DNA from: Phyllobacteriaceae bacterium
Lineage (GTDB): Bacteria; Pseudomonadota; Alphaproteobacteria; Rhizobiales; Rhizobiaceae
Assembly: GCA_024645155.1 (NCBI GenBank)
Contig: JAHEGF010000139.1
Location: forward strand, 1-8,725
Direction of reading: 5' to 3'
DNA length: 8,725 nucleotides
Each line of letters starts with the position of its first letter. The first letter of the stretch is position 1. Of the stretch, positions 6,109 through 8,725 are shown one piece after another. A program made the translations under genes and the position numbers. The notes beneath the pieces were generated by a model. The model was not told the origin of the DNA. It saw only the letters and a program-made list of their open reading frames with translations, and ran no database searches.

Positions 6109-7091
6109 AGGCTCTTGTCTATCTCGGTCCCGAACAGCTGGAAATCCGCGATGTTGCCGAACCCCCCGGCCGGTCCGGCCATTCGGTGGTGCAGATCGCC
6201 TCGTCGGGGATCTGCGGCTCGGACATGCATGCCTATCTCGGCCACGACGAACGCCGCCCCGCCCCGCTGATCCTCGGCCATGAGGCATCAGGGATCGTGC
6301 GGTCCGGCGGCAAGCCCGGACGCCGGGTCACGATCAATCCGCTGGTGACTTGCGGGCGTTGCGCGGCCTGCACACAGGGCCGGAACAATCTTTGCGTCAA
6401 CCGGCAGATCATTTCCATGCCGCCGCGTGAGGGGGCATTTGCCGAGATGGTTGCCATCCCCGATGAAAACCTGGTTACCGTTCCCGATGATGTGTCTTTC
6501 GACAGGGCGGCTCTTGCCGAGCCGCTTGCCTGCGGCTGGCACGCGGTCCGTCTTGCCGGCGCGGCCTTGGCTGTTCCGTTGGCAAAAGCGGACTGCCTGG
6601 TGATCGGTGGCGGCGCCATCGGACTGGGTGCCGCGCTGGTTCTTGTTTCGCACGGCGCCCGCTCGGTTCGCGTCGCCGAAACCAATGCGGCGCGTCGCAA
6701 GACATTGCACGGACTGGATATCTTTGATGTTGCCGATCCCTCCGCCACGCCGATCAGGGACGTGGACCTGGTGGTCGATGCCGTAGGATTTGTCGCAACC
6801 CGTGCCGAGGCATGCCGAGCGGTCAGGCCCGGAGGGGTAATTGTTCACATCGGGCTCGGCCAATCGGAGGGCGGCCTCGATGTCCGGCGCATGACGCTGC
6901 AGGAAATCACGTTTATCGGTACCTACACCTATACGCCGCAGGATTTCCGCGACACGGCGCAGGCCATGTTTGACGGCAAGCTCGGATCGCTTGACTGGAT
7001 GGATGTAAGGCCCTTGAGCGAAGGCGCCGCAGCCTTTGCCGATATCCGCAGCGGCCGGGCCGCCGCCCCGAAGATCATCCTGAAGCCGTAA
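6105..7091 (+). CDS. hpsP: Zinc-dependent medium-chain dehydrogenase, probable DHPS 2-dehydrogenase (HpsP)
   Basis: This 328-residue protein belongs to the zinc alcohol dehydrogenase (MDR) superfamily. Catalytic zinc ligands are C37 and the H59-E60 pair (GHE), with E139 as the likely additional ligand. The structural zinc lobe is intact, with C83, C86, C89 and C97. The Rossmann motif GGGAIGLG is at 168-175, and E192 at the end of the second strand favours NAD+. At 328 residues it is a little shorter than the usual 340-350. In DHPS catabolism HpsP acts on C2 of the enantiomer opposite to HpsO's, so the pair epimerises DHPS through the 2-oxo form. The start overlaps the SDR stop (ATGA, 6105-6108), and a GGAGGG site lies at 6088-6093, 11 nt upstream. 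It is the last gene of the operon and ends 5 bp from a convergent gene. The substrate is inferred from context. Confidence 0.8.
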   Translation: MKALVYLGPEQLEIRDVAEPPGRSGHSVVQIASSGICGSDMHAYLGHDERRPAPLILGHEASGIVRSGGKPGRRVTINPLVTCGRCAACTQGRNNLCVNRQIISMPPREGAFAEMVAIPDENLVTVPDDVSFDRAALAEPLACGWHAVRLAGAALAVPLAKADCLVIGGGAIGLGAALVLVSHGARSVRVAETNAARRKTLHGLDIFDVADPSATPIRDVDLVVDAVGFVATRAEACRAVRPGGVIVHIGLGQSEGGLDVRRMTLQEITFIGTYTYTPQDFRDTAQAMFDGKLGSLDWMDVRPLSEGAAAFADIRSGRAAAPKIILKP

Positions 7092-7096
7092 AGGGA

Positions 7097-7897
7097 TTAC
7101 CGTGCCGGTTGTTCCGACCTTGTTCGGTTGCGCAGATGCCTGACTTCAATGAGGCACAGTGCCAGAAATACGGCGAGGTACACCATCAGCCACAAGGCGG
7201 CCTCCGGCGAGAACTTTCCGTAGAGGCCGAACCGGATGGCCTCGGTCGCCTGGGTAAACGGGTTCCAGGAGCAGATGTCGCGCAGCAGCGGTGAGCTTTC
7301 CGCCATTTTCCACAATGGATATAGCGCCGTTGACAGAAAGAACATCGGGAACACCACGAAGTTCATGATGCCGGCAAAATTCTCCAGGCTTTTGATGTTG
7401 GCCGACAGCACCAGCCCGATCGCACCAAGCATCAGGCCGGAGACCAGCAACGCAGGCAGAACAGCAACGTAACCGACGGCCGGGAACCGGATGCCGTAGA
7501 GCGCGGCAACAGCCAGGAAGGCATAGACCTGCAGGATCGACACCGAAACCCCTGCCAGAAGCTTGGAAATCAGCAACCACCAGCGCGGAAACGGTGACGT
7601 CATCAACAGCCGCATTGCCCCCATTTCCCGATCGTAGACCAGGGCCAGGCTGGACTGCATGGCATTGAAAAGCTGGATCATCGCGCACAGGCCGGGAACA
7701 ATGTAGATTTCGTAGGTTACATAGGTCTGGTAGGGCGGGGTGATCGAAAGCCCGAGAGCTGCACGAAATCCGGCGGCAAAGACAAAAAGCCACAACAGCG
7801 GCCGCACCAGCGCCGAAAAAAAGCGCTCTTTTTGATGGATGAAGCGCAGACCTTCGCGCCAGATTATCGCCATCATGCAGTTGAACCAGGAAATCAT
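7097..7897 (-). CDS. ABC-2 type transporter permease, PQQ-alcohol-oxidation associated
   Basis: This 266-residue inner-membrane protein belongs to the ABC-2 permease family. An amphipathic N-terminus (REGLRFIHQKERFF, about residues 14-27) precedes about six hydrophobic segments. The family's loop EMGAMRLLMTSPFPRWW follows the second segment, and the SWNPFTQATEAIRFGLYG signature lies near the C-terminus, before the last helix. The start is the ATG at 7897, which overlaps the stop of the ATPase gene as ATGA, so the two subunits are coupled. Its partner ATPase and the upstream beta-propeller gene place it in the ABC module that accompanies PQQ-dependent alcohol dehydrogenases (compare the pedABC efflux genes of Pseudomonas phenylethanol metabolism). 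The transported compound is not known; export of an alcohol-oxidation intermediate or a toxic product is a guess. It is the last gene of its operon. Confidence 0.85.
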   Translation of the reverse strand: MISWFNCMMAIIWREGLRFIHQKERFFSALVRPLLWLFVFAAGFRAALGLSITPPYQTYVTYEIYIVPGLCAMIQLFNAMQSSLALVYDREMGAMRLLMTSPFPRWWLLISKLLAGVSVSILQVYAFLAVAALYGIRFPAVGYVAVLPALLVSGLMLGAIGLVLSANIKSLENFAGIMNFVVFPMFFLSTALYPLWKMAESSPLLRDICSWNPFTQATEAIRFGLYGKFSPEAALWLMVYLAVFLALCLIEVRHLRNRTRSEQPAR

Positions 7898-8631
7898 GGC
7901 GCCGCCCCCGCCTTGCGCACCGTATCAAACAGAGCGTACAGGCCTTCGCTGCCGCCGAGCTCGGCTGCTTTGCCGTTCCTGACCACCCGGCCCTCGTGCA
8001 GCAGGATCACCGTGTCATCGTATCCGATCTCGTCAACCAGATGGGTTGCCCACAACACGCACATCCCGTCCCGTGCAAGTTGGTGAACATGGTTGGTGAT
8101 CGCCGAGCGCGTGGTCGCATCGAGCCCGACGGTCGGTTCGTCCAGCAGCAGGACCTGCGGTTCGTGAACCAGTGCTCTGGCGATTTCCATGCGGCGCCGG
8201 TGTCCGCCATTGAGCGCACGTACTTTTTCGTCCTTGCGTTCGACCATGTCGAGCTGCGCAAGGCATGCCCCGATCCGTTCGGCCGAACGGGCTTTCGATA
8301 TGCCGTGAAGGGCGCAGAAATAGCGCATGTTCTGGCTGACACTCAAATCCGGATCAAGCGTCGGCTCCTGGAAAACGATGCCCAGTTTGGACAATGCCGC
8401 GGTTCTGGAACGGGTAATGTCGTGGCCAAGCACTTCCACCATGCCGTCATCGCAATCAAGCAGGCCTGTCAACAGTGAGAAAAGCGTCGACTTGCCGGCG
8501 CCATTGATGCCCAGAACCGCAACGAACTCACCCGGAGCTGCCGTTAGGGAAACATCGCAAAGTGCCCGTTTTGCACCAAACGACTTGCTCGCATTTTCAA
8601 CCCTCAATGCCGGAGTGTTCCTGCCGGTCAT
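7894..8631 (-). CDS. ABC transporter ATP-binding protein, PQQ-alcohol-oxidation associated
   Basis: This 245-residue ATPase subunit has a complete nucleotide-binding domain: Walker A GINGAGKST (41-49), Q-loop Q88 (VFQEP), Walker B LLLDEP with E165, D-loop GLD, and switch histidine H197. The signature motif is LNGGH (140-144) followed by RRRMEIARAL instead of the canonical LSGGQ; I recall this variant as characteristic of the PQQ-dependent-catabolism ABC ATPases. The frame extends upstream to a GTG at 8652, but ATG 8631 is preferred because it overlaps the stop of the upstream propeller gene as ATGA and gives a normal N-terminus. It should energise the ABC-2 permease encoded next. The assignment to the PQQ-linked subfamily rests on the signature and the flanking propeller protein. 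Confidence 0.87.
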   Translation of the reverse strand: MTGRNTPALRVENASKSFGAKRALCDVSLTAAPGEFVAVLGINGAGKSTLFSLLTGLLDCDDGMVEVLGHDITRSRTAALSKLGIVFQEPTLDPDLSVSQNMRYFCALHGISKARSAERIGACLAQLDMVERKDEKVRALNGGHRRRMEIARALVHEPQVLLLDEPTVGLDATTRSAITNHVHQLARDGMCVLWATHLVDEIGYDDTVILLHEGRVVRNGKAAELGGSEGLYALFDTVRKAGAAP

Positions 8632-8725
8632 GGCCTGAATGCCGCTCCCCACGGATAGCGCCCGACCTTGATCGATTTGACCGGCTGGAGGCTTTCGACA
8701 TCAATTGCCGTGACATCGCCGGACA
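8628..8725 (-). CDS. YVTN-type beta-propeller protein, C-terminal end only (partial)
   Basis: The frame enters from the right edge and ends at a TGA (8630-8628). Only the last 31 residues are visible. They contain a beta-propeller blade pattern, GDVTAIDVESLQPVKSIKVG followed by RYPWGAAFRP, typical of the periplasmic YVTN-repeat proteins found beside PQQ-dependent alcohol dehydrogenases and their ABC transporter. The stop overlaps the ATPase start by ATGA, so the three genes form one operon. The N-terminus, signal peptide and number of repeats lie outside the window. Confidence 0.7.
   Translation of the reverse strand, partial: SGDVTAIDVESLQPVKSIKVGRYPWGAAFRP

Noticed and set aside
5176..6288. 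Long minus-strand open frame (370 codons) opposite the dehydrogenase genes
   Set aside because: It is a shadow of GC-rich coding sequence: strongly Arg/Gly-rich, no family motifs, and it crosses three confident plus-strand genes.
7114..7127. Hairpin CCGA-N6-TCGG near the convergent junction as a terminator
   Set aside because: It has only a 4-bp stem, no U-tract in either direction, and lies inside the permease coding sequence.
8632..8652. GTG at 8652 as the start of the ABC ATPase
   Set aside because: It adds seven residues overlapping the propeller gene, while the ATG at 8631 gives the ATGA overlap repeated at the next junction.

Overview
The window looks like a stretch of an alphaproteobacterial chromosome, moderately GC-rich, densely packed and rich in transport genes. 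The gene content points to a marine Rhodobacterales (Roseobacter-like) or Hyphomicrobiales organism that lives on compounds released by phytoplankton. This placement is inferred from gene families and codon use; no rRNA or other phylogenetic marker is present.

Layout: the left edge (1-120) holds an ambiguous short reading frame, possibly the start of a gene transcribed leftward. A TerC/YjbE-family integral membrane protein (121-771, +) follows. The core is a compact six-gene plus-strand operon (871-7091): a TRAP transporter (periplasmic binding protein, small permease, large permease), a zinc-dependent dehydrogenase of the histidinol dehydrogenase superfamily, a short-chain dehydrogenase and a zinc-dependent medium-chain dehydrogenase. 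This order matches the hpsKLM-hpsN-hpsO-hpsP cluster for 2,3-dihydroxypropane-1-sulfonate (DHPS), the C3 sulfonate made from sulfoquinovose and by diatoms. The four genes after the binding-protein gene are joined by overlaps or very short gaps. The binding-protein gene is separated from them by 97 bp holding two perfect stem-loops.

How the operon works, by analogy with characterised Hps proteins: the TRAP system imports DHPS using an ion gradient. The SDR and MDR enzymes interconvert the two DHPS enantiomers through the 2-oxo intermediate. HpsN then oxidises (R)-DHPS in two NAD+-dependent steps, via sulfolactaldehyde, to (R)-sulfolactate. No desulfonating enzyme (SuyAB, or ComC/SlcC-ComDE-Xsc), no sulfite exporter and no regulator lies in the window, so these must be encoded elsewhere.

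The right part (7097-8725, minus strand) converges on hpsP with only 5 bp between stop codons. It is the end of a different operon: the C-terminus of a YVTN beta-propeller protein, an ABC ATPase with a variant LNGGH signature, and an ABC-2 permease, joined by two ATGA overlaps. This trio is the conserved ABC module associated with PQQ-dependent alcohol oxidation. A PQQ- or lanthanide-dependent alcohol dehydrogenase is therefore expected beyond the right edge. I see no mobile element, tRNA, CRISPR array or clearly new system; the main systems here are recognisable.
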